DNA of 64,000 nucleotides from Neorhizobium populisoli (GTDB lineage: Bacteria; Pseudomonadota; Alphaproteobacteria; Rhizobiales; Rhizobiaceae), in contig NZ_JAHYCB010000014.1 in NCBI RefSeq assembly GCF_019430945.1, forward strand, positions 1 to 64,000, given 5' to 3'. Shown piece after piece: positions 8,678-17,502 of this stretch. Position numbers and translations under genes: made by a program. The notes under the pieces were generated by a model. That model had not been told where the DNA came from and searched no databases. It saw nothing but the letters and a program-made list of their open reading frames with translations. The first letter of the stretch is position 1. Every line of letters starts with the position of its first letter.

Positions 8678-9007
8678 ATGATCAGAATTCTGCTGACCTT
8701 CGCCGTCATCCTGAACAACATTGCTCCCGCCCATGCCGAAGACCCCGCGGTCGAGGCCTGGGCCAAGGAGAAATGTGTGCGTTACGAACGCGCCTGGAAC
8801 CGGGCCAAGGACTTCGTCGGGCCGAACGGCATCAGCCGGGAATTCATCGAGGGCAACGAAAAGTTCATTGCAGACGGCTGTTCCAGCGGAGCCGACATCT
8901 GCCCGCGCTCGGTGGAAGAGATCAAGCTCGCCAATGTGCTGACCATGGCCGCGATGAATTTCGGGACGGCCAGCAGCTTCCTGCCGTTCGTGTGTCGGCA
9001 GCGGTAA
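8678..9007 (+). CDS. small exported cysteine-containing protein, unknown function
   Basis: 109 aa from the ATG at 8678, just after GAGG. The N-terminus MIRILLTFAVILNNIAPAHA is a signal peptide with a likely cut at AHA-ED. The mature part of about 89 residues has four cysteines (EKC, DGC, DIC, FVC), enough for two disulfides, and is otherwise helical and charged. It follows the gamma-glutamyltransferase by 19 bases and is probably co-transcribed. I recognise no family. Confidence 0.65.
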   Translation: MIRILLTFAVILNNIAPAHAEDPAVEAWAKEKCVRYERAWNRAKDFVGPNGISREFIEGNEKFIADGCSSGADICPRSVEEIKLANVLTMAAMNFGTASSFLPFVCRQR

Positions 9008-9034
9008 CGGCCATATTAACGGGGATACCCCGCC

Positions 9035-9247
9035 ATACCCCCCTCTGCCCTGCCGGGCATCTCCCCCTCAAGGGGGGAGATCGACTCGCGGCGCGATCTT
9101 TCCGTCACATCTACCGTTTACTGTGCAGCAACCGAGGGGCACCACTACAGCAGCGCCAATTGCTAAGTTTATTGTCTGGGGAAGCCAGTGCCCCCAGCCA
9201 ATCTCCCCCCTTGAGGGGGAGATGCCCGGCAGGGCAGAGGGGGGTAT
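9035..9247. repeat. 47-bp perfect inverted repeat around a 119-bp core
   Basis: The arms at 9035-9081 and 9201-9247 are exact reverse complements over 47 bases. Each arm contains its own small palindrome (CCCCCTCAAGGGGGGAG) and the run CCCTGCCGGGC. This is the style of the dispersed palindromic repeats of rhizobial genomes. The 119-base core between the arms shows no gene. Together with the hairpins at 9322-9360 it fills the stretch from 9008 to 9365, where no coding region was seen. Confidence 0.85.
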
Positions 9248-9321
9248 CACACGGAACAACCGGCAACCCACATCTACCCAAACCGCTCAGCCCTGCGCTT
9301 ACGCTTAAGGCGTTCGTCGCT

Positions 9322-9360
9322 GCAATCGATCCGCTGGATCGATTGCTCGGCTTAAGCCGA
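9322..9360. repeat. hairpin pair downstream of ftsK
   Basis: An 11-bp perfect stem with a 3-base loop (GCAATCGATCC at 9322-9332, GGATCGATTGC at 9336-9346) is followed directly by the 14-bp palindrome TCGGCTTAAGCCGA at 9347-9360. It ends 5 bases from the ftsK stop, so it could end ftsK transcripts, but there is no T run. It may equally be a dispersed repeat. Confidence 0.6.
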
Positions 9361-9365
9361 ACCGA

Positions 9366-11906
9366 TCACTCCTCAAACCCATCCGGAACCGCCGCCATGC
9401 CGCGCCCGCCGGAGATGATCTCACGCTTGCCCACGTGGTTGGCCGGGCCGACGAGACCCTCCTGCTCCATCCGCTCCACCAGCGAGGCAGCCCGGTTATA
9501 GCCGACGGAAAGCCGGCGCTGGATATAGGAGGTCGAGCACTTGCGGTCCTTCATGACCACCTTGACGGCCTTGTCGTAAAGATCGTCGCCGTCTTCCGCG
9601 CCAACCGCGCTCTTGTCAAATACGGCTTCCTGCGGCACCGCCTCATCGTCATCGGCGTCATCCTCGTCCTCGGTCACGGTGCCGAGATAATCCGGGCGGC
9701 CTTGGGTCTTCAGGTGACGAACGACCAGTTCCACTTCCGCATCCGAGACGAACGGGCCGTGGACACGTGAAATGCGCCCGCCGCCAGCCATATGCAGCAT
9801 GTCGCCCTGGCCGAGCAGGTTTTCCGCACCCTGTTCGCCGAGAATCGTACGGCTGTCGATCTTCGAGGTGACCTGGAAGGAGATGCGGGTCGGGAAGTTC
9901 GCCTTGATCGTGCCGGTGATGACGTCGACGGACGGGCGCTGCGTCGCCATGATGACATGGATACCGGCGGCACGCGCCATCTGTGCCAGACGCTGCACGG
10001 CGCCTTCGATCTCCTTGCCGGCGACCATCATCAGGTCGGCCATTTCGTCGATGATCACGACGATATAAGGCATCGGCGACAGGTCGAGTTCCTGTTCCTC
10101 GTAGTTGATTTCACCCGTCGAGCGGTCGAAACCGGACGGCACGGAAACGGTGATCACCTCACCCTTTTCGCGGGCCTGCGCAGCGCGCTGGTTATAGCCG
10201 TCGATATTGCGGACGCTGAGGCGCGACATCTTGCGATAACGATCCTCCATCTCGCGCACCGCCCATTTCAGAGCCAGAACGGCCTTCTTCGGGTCGGTCA
10301 CGACGGGAGTCAGCAGGTGCGGAATGCCGTCATAAACGGAGAGTTCCAGCATCTTCGGATCGATCATGATCAGGCGGCATTCTTCCGGGCGAAGCCGGTA
10401 GAGCAGCGACAGGATCATCGTGTTGATGGCGACCGACTTGCCCGAGCCGGTGGTGCCGGCGACGAGCAGATGCGGCATCTTGGCGAGTTCGGCGATCACC
10501 GGTTCGCCGCCGATCGTCTTGCCGAGGCAGAGCGCCAGGCGATGCTTGGTTTCCCAATAATCCTCGCACTCGATGAGCTCGCGGAAATACACCGTCTCGC
10601 GGGTGGTGTTCGGCAGTTCGATGCCGATGACGTTGCGGCCGGGCACGACCGCGACGCGCGCCGAAAGCGCCGACATGGAGCGGGCGATATCGTCCGAAAG
10701 GCCGATGACGCGCGAGGATTTGACACCCGGTGCCGGCTCGAATTCATAGAGCGTCACGACCGGACCCGGACGCACGTCGATGATTTCGCCGCGCACGCCA
10801 AAATCTTCGAGAATGCTTTCGAGCAGACCGGCGCTCTGCTGCAGGGCATCGGGCTGCATGGCCTGGCCACGCTCGCCCTGCGGCTCCTGCAGAAGCGAGA
10901 TCGGCGGGAATTCGTATTCGGCAACCGGCGGACGCACGGCACGGGCGCGAGCGGGCTCCGGCTCTGCGGCAGCCGGCTGAACCACGACAGGAGCTTCGAC
11001 AGGCACGGGCGCCGGAGCGGGCATCTGCACGGGCGCCCGGGCGACAGGCTTCGCACGCCTGGTATCGAGCACCGGCTTGATGAAATCGTCGATCGATTCC
11101 TCGCTCACCGTGAACTGGATGCCTGCAGGCAATTGCGGCACGTTTGTCGGCGCCATGTTCACCGGCACGACAGGCACCGGCAATGCGGGAACGATTACCG
11201 GTTCCGGTGCCCGAATGGGCTCCGGCCGGGGCGACGGGGCGATGACGACGGTGCGGGTGAGCACCTTGCGCGGCACTTCACGATAGAGATCCGTTACGGG
11301 CGCGCCGGGCTTGGCAGCGACTTCCGGTTCCGACGACGCAGGCGCGGGCTCGATGACGACCGGCCCTTCCAGCTCGAACGGCATTGCATCCCAGAAGGCG
11401 AAATCGGAAATGGCGATATCCTGCCGCGGCACCGCGGCCTTGGGCTGCTCGGCAGCAGGCTGAACCGCAACCGGCGGCACGAATCGCCGCACTTCCGGAG
11501 CGTGGTAGCGCATCGCCGCCGCGAGTTTCTGCAAGCCGGCGATCTGTTCCACGGCATTGGAATCGTAAGCGACCGAATCATATCGGGCAGACGTCAGGAA
11601 GACTTCCGACGGAATGACTTCTATCTCCTCAGTCACGGCCGGGGCCGCAACAGGCGCCGGCGATTCGGATTGTACCGGAGCCTCGACATGGGCTGGCTTG
11701 CGCGGCAGCACATTCTCCGGCGTGCGGGTGAAACGCACGTTGGGAGCGAGCCGGAAAGCCGCCTGCCAGGGGGCCTGCTCCAGCACCGGCTGATTGAAAT
11801 CAGCAAGGCTTTGAGAGCGTACAGGTTGCCGCGCCGTATCGACTGCATCGTCTTCGGCGTGAGCATTTTCGGAACTCTGGGGGAGATTATTGCGTGTGAA
11901 CTGCAT
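9366..11906 (-). CDS. ftsK: FtsK/SpoIIIE-family DNA translocase lacking a membrane domain
   Basis: An 846-aa ATP-driven dsDNA translocase. Residues 1 to about 350 are a Pro/Ala/Glu-rich linker. The motor follows, with Walker A GTTGSGKSVAINTMI and Walker B YIVVIIDEMADLM. The C-terminal gamma winged helix (STSYIQRRLSVGYNRAASL) is the type that reads KOPS sequences. Normal FtsK has four membrane helices at its N-terminus; none is present here, and none can be added because the 287 bases upstream are repeats and spacer. It is probably a second, soluble paralogue rather than the divisome protein. It sits just downstream of exoP. Confidence 0.87.
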   Translation of the reverse strand: MQFTRNNLPQSSENAHAEDDAVDTARQPVRSQSLADFNQPVLEQAPWQAAFRLAPNVRFTRTPENVLPRKPAHVEAPVQSESPAPVAAPAVTEEIEVIPSEVFLTSARYDSVAYDSNAVEQIAGLQKLAAAMRYHAPEVRRFVPPVAVQPAAEQPKAAVPRQDIAISDFAFWDAMPFELEGPVVIEPAPASSEPEVAAKPGAPVTDLYREVPRKVLTRTVVIAPSPRPEPIRAPEPVIVPALPVPVVPVNMAPTNVPQLPAGIQFTVSEESIDDFIKPVLDTRRAKPVARAPVQMPAPAPVPVEAPVVVQPAAAEPEPARARAVRPPVAEYEFPPISLLQEPQGERGQAMQPDALQQSAGLLESILEDFGVRGEIIDVRPGPVVTLYEFEPAPGVKSSRVIGLSDDIARSMSALSARVAVVPGRNVIGIELPNTTRETVYFRELIECEDYWETKHRLALCLGKTIGGEPVIAELAKMPHLLVAGTTGSGKSVAINTMILSLLYRLRPEECRLIMIDPKMLELSVYDGIPHLLTPVVTDPKKAVLALKWAVREMEDRYRKMSRLSVRNIDGYNQRAAQAREKGEVITVSVPSGFDRSTGEINYEEQELDLSPMPYIVVIIDEMADLMMVAGKEIEGAVQRLAQMARAAGIHVIMATQRPSVDVITGTIKANFPTRISFQVTSKIDSRTILGEQGAENLLGQGDMLHMAGGGRISRVHGPFVSDAEVELVVRHLKTQGRPDYLGTVTEDEDDADDDEAVPQEAVFDKSAVGAEDGDDLYDKAVKVVMKDRKCSTSYIQRRLSVGYNRAASLVERMEQEGLVGPANHVGKREIISGGRGMAAVPDGFEE

Positions 11907-12062
11907 GAGAACCGTACGAGAAACGATGAGGGCACATTAGCTCATGAAGTAGAAAATAAAGGTTAACTGCTCCTTTCGATCGGCTCACGATCGGACGATT
12001 CCGAGACGATGGTAGGAAATCGGCAACAGCGGAAATTGCCTTAGCCTCAAACCGCTTCCGTC

Positions 12063-12140
12063 ATCCTCGGCCTTGTGCCGAGGATCCAAACCGGTGCAAA
12101 AAAGTGGGCGTGGACAGACCCTCGGGACGAGCCCGAGGGT
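12063..12140. repeat. twin hairpin element between exoP and ftsK
   Basis: Two perfect 9-bp stems with 5-base loops: ATCCTCGGC/GCCGAGGAT at 12063-12085 and ACCCTCGGG/CCCGAGGGT at 12118-12140. They look like copies of one rhizobial palindromic repeat. Their place 54 bases past the exoP stop suggests they end or protect the long exo transcript. No T run follows, so this is not a classical terminator. The remainder of 11907-12193 shows no gene. Confidence 0.65.
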
Positions 12141-12193
12141 GAGATCGAATCGGTGGCGAGGTCCGCCATGAAATCAACGGTCGGTCACATACG

Positions 12194-14530
12194 TTACCGA
12201 GGAGCCGAAGCCGAACCCTCTTTATAATAGGACACGTAGCTGCTGCGCAGCCGCTCCGGCGCGCCCGGATCCGCATATTTATGCAGCTCGGACATTTCCG
12301 TCTTGTTGAGGATGACGCCGACCGTCTTCGAGGCAATCTGCGGTTCGCCGCGCAGCACGGTTTCCACCGCCTTGGACGGCGTCTTGCCCCATTCGGTGAC
12401 GAACACGAAACCGTCGACATAGGGCTCGAAGGCCTTCGCATCGATGACGGGGATCAGCGGCGCCAGATCCACGACGATCACATCGAAGGTTTCCTTGATG
12501 CTCTCGAGGAACTGGCTCATGCCGGAGGATGCGAGCAATTCGCTCGTATGCGCAAGCTGCTTGCTGCGCGTCGTCATCGGCAGGATGGTCAGCCGCGAGC
12601 GGCGATCGACGCGTGCCGCACTCGTCCAGTTGGTCTTCTGCAGCACCACTTCGACCAGACCGACATCCGGCTCCGATGCCAGCATGCGGCTGAGGCCCGG
12701 ATTGCGCAGGTCGGCATCGATGACGAGCGTGCGCACGCCGGTCGAGGCGATCAGGCCGGCGAAATTCGCCGCCACCATCGATTTCCCCTCTCCCGGCAGG
12801 CAGGAGACGATGCCGATCACCTTGCACTTGCGCTCCTGCAGCATGATATCGCAGGCGAGCTTGGCGTTGCGCAACGTCTCGGCGAAATGCGAACGCGGCG
12901 CCTCGACCGCCACCCGCATCAGGCGGCGGAAGGAGATCGGGTTGCCGGGCGGTGCGGCCGCCACTTCAGCCTCGGTCGGCTGCGGCGCAGGCTTTTCTTC
13001 GGCACTCGCACCGCTCACCATCGGCAGGTAACCGAGGAAGCGTAGGCCGAGTTTCGCCTGCACATCGTCGCCGGTGCGGAAGAACCGTTCGCGGAATTCC
13101 AACAGCGTCGCCGCCGCGCCGCCGATCATCAGGCCGAGCACGATCGACAGCGCCATGGTCAGCGTCTTGCGCGGGCTGGACGGCGCGGACGGAAGTCCGG
13201 CCTCGGAGATGACGCGCGCCTTGGCGATCGGGAACGATTGCCGCTGCGTCGCCTCTTCGAACCTGCCGAGATAGGACTGGTACAGCGTCTTCAGCGCACT
13301 CGCCTTCTGCTCCAGTTCGGCGAGCTGCACCATCGAGACATTGGCCTGCGAATTGCGGCCTGCCACCTTTTCGATACTGTCGCGCAGCGATTTTTCGCGC
13401 GAGCTCGCGACTTCGAATTCATTGCGGAAACTGCCGGTCAGCTGCTGCAGTTCGCGGAAGATCTGCTGCGCCAGCTCCGCCTTTTCGCCTTTCAGCGCCA
13501 CCGCCTGCGGGTGGTCGGCGCCGAACTGCTGGATGACGCCCTGTTCGCGGTCGTTGATAGCGATATAGCGCTTGCGCAAGTCCTGGATGAGGGTGTTGTC
13601 GGTATCGCGCGCCGAAACGACGGCGTTCTGGACGGCCGTATCCGCGCCTTTCGTGATGATCGCCTGGTATTGCTGGTAACGCGCCGAAGCGGTCGCCGCA
13701 TCCGCCTGGGCGACGATCAGCTGGCTGTTGAGATCGGAAAGCTGCTGCGTCGAAAGCAGCTCGCCGCGCGGCGAGATCAGATTATGCTCGGTCTTGTACT
13801 GTTCGACGGCAAGCGATGCCTGCTGCGAGCGGGTGTTGAGATCGTTCAGCCGCTCCTGCAGCCAGAGCGAGGCCTGCTCGGAGGCGTCGAAATTGGCATT
13901 CAGCTGGTCGGTCAGATAGGCGGCCGCGTAAGTACGGGCAATCGTTGCGGAAAGCTGCGGATCGGGCGACTGCACCGAAAGCGCGATGACCGAACTGCGG
14001 CCGACCCGCTCGACGCTCAACGCCTGTTGCAGGAGAGCGGCGGCCTTCTCGCGCCGGCCGAGCCGTTCCAGCTCTTCCGATGGCGGCGGAGCACCCGGTG
14101 TCAGCATGGCAACGATGCTTTTTACCGAGCTCTTGACGAGATCGACGGGCGATTGCGGCGGATCGACGAGCATGTCGTTCTGGTCGAACTTACCTTTGTC
14201 GACGACGCGCAGCGCCAGCGCCTTGGATTTCAGAATTTCCACCGCGCTCGACATGCGGTTGTCGAGCTGCTGCGCCGATTGCGCGTCCTGCTGCTCTTCG
14301 GCGTAACGCGACAGGTTTTCGTCGATCAGGATGTTGGTTGCTGCCGTATAGATCGGTTTCGCCAGCACCAGATAGGCGCCGGCCAGCGCGACGGTGACGA
14401 CAAGGCAAATGGCGATGATGCCCGACCGGCGGATGGCCGCCGCCCAGAGCTTGTCGAGATCGATGAACGTATCGCTGTCCCGGGTCTCGCCCGGGAAAAT
14501 CGTTCGGGGTCTGAAATTCAACTGATCCAT
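12194..14530 (-). CDS. exoP: polysaccharide co-polymerase with tyrosine-kinase domain (ExoP)
   Basis: 778 aa, close to the 786 of S. meliloti ExoP. This inner-membrane protein sets succinoglycan chain length and couples polymerisation to export. A first membrane helix (about 37-57) starts a Wzz domain, followed by a long periplasmic coiled coil and a second helix (ALSIVLGLMIGGAAATL). The cytoplasmic BY-kinase domain has Walker A CLPGEGKSMVAANF, Walker A' VIDADLRNP and Walker B VIVVDLAPL. The tail has clustered tyrosines (SSYVSYYKE) that could be autophosphorylated. It is the last gene of the exoH-K-L-A-M-O-P series. In S. meliloti exoN lies just before exoP; here it is absent. Confidence 0.92.
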   Translation of the reverse strand: MDQLNFRPRTIFPGETRDSDTFIDLDKLWAAAIRRSGIIAICLVVTVALAGAYLVLAKPIYTAATNILIDENLSRYAEEQQDAQSAQQLDNRMSSAVEILKSKALALRVVDKGKFDQNDMLVDPPQSPVDLVKSSVKSIVAMLTPGAPPPSEELERLGRREKAAALLQQALSVERVGRSSVIALSVQSPDPQLSATIARTYAAAYLTDQLNANFDASEQASLWLQERLNDLNTRSQQASLAVEQYKTEHNLISPRGELLSTQQLSDLNSQLIVAQADAATASARYQQYQAIITKGADTAVQNAVVSARDTDNTLIQDLRKRYIAINDREQGVIQQFGADHPQAVALKGEKAELAQQIFRELQQLTGSFRNEFEVASSREKSLRDSIEKVAGRNSQANVSMVQLAELEQKASALKTLYQSYLGRFEEATQRQSFPIAKARVISEAGLPSAPSSPRKTLTMALSIVLGLMIGGAAATLLEFRERFFRTGDDVQAKLGLRFLGYLPMVSGASAEEKPAPQPTEAEVAAAPPGNPISFRRLMRVAVEAPRSHFAETLRNAKLACDIMLQERKCKVIGIVSCLPGEGKSMVAANFAGLIASTGVRTLVIDADLRNPGLSRMLASEPDVGLVEVVLQKTNWTSAARVDRRSRLTILPMTTRSKQLAHTSELLASSGMSQFLESIKETFDVIVVDLAPLIPVIDAKAFEPYVDGFVFVTEWGKTPSKAVETVLRGEPQIASKTVGVILNKTEMSELHKYADPGAPERLRSSYVSYYKEGSASAPR

Positions 14531-14600
14531 GGGGCTCGCTTTCAGGAGCTGATATCTTCAAAACGACAGGCCCGTCCGCCTGCCCGATCAATGGTCCCAA

Positions 14601-15569
14601 CTATTGTTGTTGTATGCTGGCGGCCCCCACCAGCCGGCGCATGCGCACGGCAATCGGCATGCGCAGGTGCCGGAGCGCCCGCGGATTTTCGATCGCCGTC
14701 TTGAGAAAACCGCCGACGGATCCTTTTTTGATCTCATCGACAAGGGTGAGAAACGATCCCGCTTCCAGGATGCTGCGGGTGCGGCGGCGCTGTGCCGCCG
14801 TCGCCTGCGCGTCGAGCTTATAGCGGGAGAGGAAAATCCTGTCGGATGCCAGCATCGCATCGAGATGGCCCTGTTCGAGCACCCGCGAAATCGATCCCTG
14901 CCGCAGGTGATAGACATATCCTGTCTCGGCCGAAACGGCGCAGCGGCCGCCGCAGGCAAGTGCGGAGGCAAGCAGGAGATAGTCCTCCCCCACCCGCAGG
15001 CTTTCGTCGAAGGCAAGACCGTTCTCGATCAGGAACGACCGCTCGAAGACAGGTTTCATATAGCCGAAATTGAAGGTCGACTGGAAAATCACGTTGGAGC
15101 CGATGAAATCGGCCAGCGTCATCAGCGGTCGCCGCTTCAGCATATCGCGCGGAAACATCGATTGCGGCGGGCCGGCATCGAAGGGAATGACGTCGATATT
15201 GTCGACGACGATCTGGGCATTCATCGTCTCCGCGCGCTCCAACATGGCCAGCATGCGGACCGGGTAGATCGTGTCGTCGGAATCGAGCACCGCGATCCAC
15301 CGTCCGTTGGCTTCGGCAAAACCGGCATTGCGCGCCGCCGCCGGGCCGCCATTGACCGTCTGGGCAACCAGCCGCACCCGCTCGTCGATGCTGGAATAGG
15401 CCTCCGCGATATCCCGCGTGCCGTCCGTCGAGCAGTCGTCGACGACGATCACTTCGACCGTCACGCCGACCTGCGCCAGCGCGCTGTCGATGGCGCGCAC
15501 CAGCGTGTCCTTGGCATTATAGGCGGCGACGACGAAACTGACGTCCGGCTGGGTTGCGGAAATGCTCAT
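14601..15569 (-). CDS. exoO: succinoglycan glucosyltransferase, GT2 (ExoO)
   Basis: A 322-aa GT-A fold family 2 glycosyltransferase with SFVVAAYNAKDTL at the start, VIVVDDCSTDGT for the nucleotide site and a DxD-type VLDSDDT. In S. meliloti ExoO adds a beta-1,6 glucose to the lipid-linked succinoglycan repeat. The assignment to ExoO rests on its position between exoM and exoP. No membrane helix is evident. The ATG overlaps the exoM stop by 4 bases (ATGA). Confidence 0.84.
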   Translation of the reverse strand: MSISATQPDVSFVVAAYNAKDTLVRAIDSALAQVGVTVEVIVVDDCSTDGTRDIAEAYSSIDERVRLVAQTVNGGPAAARNAGFAEANGRWIAVLDSDDTIYPVRMLAMLERAETMNAQIVVDNIDVIPFDAGPPQSMFPRDMLKRRPLMTLADFIGSNVIFQSTFNFGYMKPVFERSFLIENGLAFDESLRVGEDYLLLASALACGGRCAVSAETGYVYHLRQGSISRVLEQGHLDAMLASDRIFLSRYKLDAQATAAQRRRTRSILEAGSFLTLVDEIKKGSVGGFLKTAIENPRALRHLRMPIAVRMRRLVGAASIQQQ

Positions 15570-16483
15570 ACGGCCTCGGTCGCTCCATATTGTCTGATTT
15601 CACGCATGCCGAGCGTACCGGAAACGGCACCGGCATGCAGCGCGGCGCGAAGCGCATACCGATTGCGGATGATCGGGAAAAAGGCGGTCAAACCTGCCGC
15701 GGCGGCGCAGAAACCGAGTTTCAGGCCGGCAATGCCCGTTTGCTTCACCCGGTTCAGCCCCGCATTCTTTGCCGCGAGGATGCGCCCATGCGTCTGCCCC
15801 GAGCGGAAGCGGCGTTTCGCGAGCCAGGTAAAACTCGCCCGCTTCTCCGGCACCTTTTCCGTCACGACGGCATGGCGCGCGAACTCGATCCGGCCGCCGG
15901 CATCCGTCACGCCGGTGAAGAAATGCGTGTCCTCGCCGCCGCTCTGGCCAAGCGCCAGCGCGAACCGGCGGCCGGCAATGGACGGCGAGCGCATGTCGAG
16001 CAGCACGTTGCAGGTATAACCGGTCCTGATCCGCCCACCGACCCAGACGGGCAGCGTCGAATGGAAATCGCCATGCCGCATCCAGCCGGCGCTCTCGCTG
16101 CCATAAACCGCCTGTACCGGGCCCAGCACCGCGTCGGCGCCGCTGTCCCTTGCCTTGGCGAACAGTTCCGCCAGCCATTGCGGATCGGCAACCTCATCGT
16201 CGTCAATGAAGGCCAGATAATCCGCCTCGCATTCCGTCAGGCAGGCATTACGGGCGATCGAAATGTTCGATTTCGGGCAATGCACGTAGCGGATCGGGAA
16301 TGGCGAGGCCTGCCGCAGGCTTTCCACCAGGGCCGCCGCGCTCGGGTTCGTGTCGTTGTCGGCAACGATCAGCCGGATTTCGGCACCGTCCGGCATATCG
16401 AGCGTGAAAAGAGACCGAAGCGTCTCTTCAAGCTCCGGCCGTCTGTAGGTGCAGATGCCGATATCGATACGGGTACGCGTCAT
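15566..16483 (-). CDS. exoM: succinoglycan glucosyltransferase, GT2 (ExoM)
   Basis: 305 aa from the ATG at 16483. The opening RTRIDIGICTYRRPELEETL is typical of ExoM, which adds the fourth sugar (beta-1,4 glucose) of the succinoglycan octamer. The divalent-metal motif is AFIDDDEVADP. A hydrophobic stretch near the C-terminus (LGFCAAAAGLTAFF) may contact the membrane. I chose the start by the one-base overlap with the exoA stop (TGATG) and the match to the family start; a longer open frame upstream is a shadow inside exoA. Confidence 0.88.
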   Translation of the reverse strand: MTRTRIDIGICTYRRPELEETLRSLFTLDMPDGAEIRLIVADNDTNPSAAALVESLRQASPFPIRYVHCPKSNISIARNACLTECEADYLAFIDDDEVADPQWLAELFAKARDSGADAVLGPVQAVYGSESAGWMRHGDFHSTLPVWVGGRIRTGYTCNVLLDMRSPSIAGRRFALALGQSGGEDTHFFTGVTDAGGRIEFARHAVVTEKVPEKRASFTWLAKRRFRSGQTHGRILAAKNAGLNRVKQTGIAGLKLGFCAAAAGLTAFFPIIRNRYALRAALHAGAVSGTLGMREIRQYGATEAV

Positions 16484-17493
16484 CAGGCGGTCCTCCGCGG
16501 GCGGATGCCGATCAGTTCCAGCCAGAAGCCGGCCGACCAGGCGAAATGCATGATCATTGCGGAAAGCGAGGCGAGCGGGCCGTAGGGGTTCTTCTGCCCC
16601 ACCGCCAGCCAGAAACCGTAACCCAGGCAGGCCGCAGCCCAGATCGCCATCGGCACCGCGGTCCACCAGTAGAAGAGCGCCAGAAGCGCACCGATCACGA
16701 CTGGCGCGACGGCAAGCGGGATAGCCTGCCTAAGCTTCGGGATGGAGCGATGTTTGATGAGGTTCTTTGCCCGGCCCCGGCCATAGCCGAGATATTGCCT
16801 GAACAGCGCCGAAGCGCTCGCCCGCGGATAATAGGTCATATAGGTTTTGCCGGTCATCCAGATGCGGAAGGCGGCAGCCCGCAGCCGGAAATCCAGCTCC
16901 GCATCCTCATTGTGGCTGAAGCTCTCGTCATAGCCGCCGACGGCTCGGAAGGCGGCGATCCGCATCAGCGCGTGATGGCCGTGATCCACCCATTCGCCAC
17001 CACCGCCGGCCCGATGCTTGGAGCCGCCATTGCCGAGCTTGGAATTCTGCGCCACGGCCGTCGCCTTCTGGAACAGGCCGAAACCGACCGTCTCCATGCC
17101 GACCACGACTGAATCCGCCTGCATGGCGACCGCCTCGTCGATCAGCGCCCGGCAATAATTGTCCGGGTAATCGCCATGCGCATCGATACGGATAAGATAG
17201 TCACAGCCCTCACCAAAGCGATCGACCGCAAGATTGATCGCCGCGCTCTGGATGCGCTTGGGATTGTCGATCAGCAGCAAGTCCGGAATGTCCGAAACCA
17301 GGCCGCGCACGATCGCCTGCGTCCCATCCGTGCTGCCGCCATCGGCGACGACGATCAGCATGTCCATGCCGCCGCGCTGGCCATTCAACTTGCGCAAAAG
17401 CGGCTCGATCGTCACTGCCTCATTGAGGCAGGGAATGACGAGAAGCATCCTGATATCAGCCACTTGATCATGCGGAGACAAACGCGAAACCAT
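16483..17493 (-). CDS. exoA: succinoglycan beta-1,3-glucosyltransferase, GT2 (ExoA)
   Basis: 336 aa, family 2 glycosyltransferase with LLVIPCLNEAVTIEPLL, VVADGGSTDGT and the metal motif LIRIDAHGDYP. Two C-terminal membrane helices (AVAPVVIGALLALFYWW and following) anchor it in the inner membrane. ExoA adds the third sugar of the succinoglycan repeat. A GAGGTGGAG ribosome site precedes the ATG, 9 bases after the exoL stop. Position and architecture both fit ExoA. Confidence 0.89.
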   Translation of the reverse strand: MVSRLSPHDQVADIRMLLVIPCLNEAVTIEPLLRKLNGQRGGMDMLIVVADGGSTDGTQAIVRGLVSDIPDLLLIDNPKRIQSAAINLAVDRFGEGCDYLIRIDAHGDYPDNYCRALIDEAVAMQADSVVVGMETVGFGLFQKATAVAQNSKLGNGGSKHRAGGGGEWVDHGHHALMRIAAFRAVGGYDESFSHNEDAELDFRLRAAAFRIWMTGKTYMTYYPRASASALFRQYLGYGRGRAKNLIKHRSIPKLRQAIPLAVAPVVIGALLALFYWWTAVPMAIWAAACLGYGFWLAVGQKNPYGPLASLSAMIMHFAWSAGFWLELIGIRPRRTA

Positions 17494-17502
17494 ACTCCAC
17501 CT

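Noticed and set aside
9792..11966. 724-codon plus-strand frame opposite ftsK
   Set aside because: Composition is rich in Arg, His and Asp as expected for an antisense shadow; the FtsK motor motifs on the minus strand are unambiguous.
14601..17493. Three adjacent family 2 glycosyltransferases as a recent tandem duplication
   Set aside because: exoO, exoM and exoA are too different from each other in motifs and membrane segments; they match distinct exo genes.
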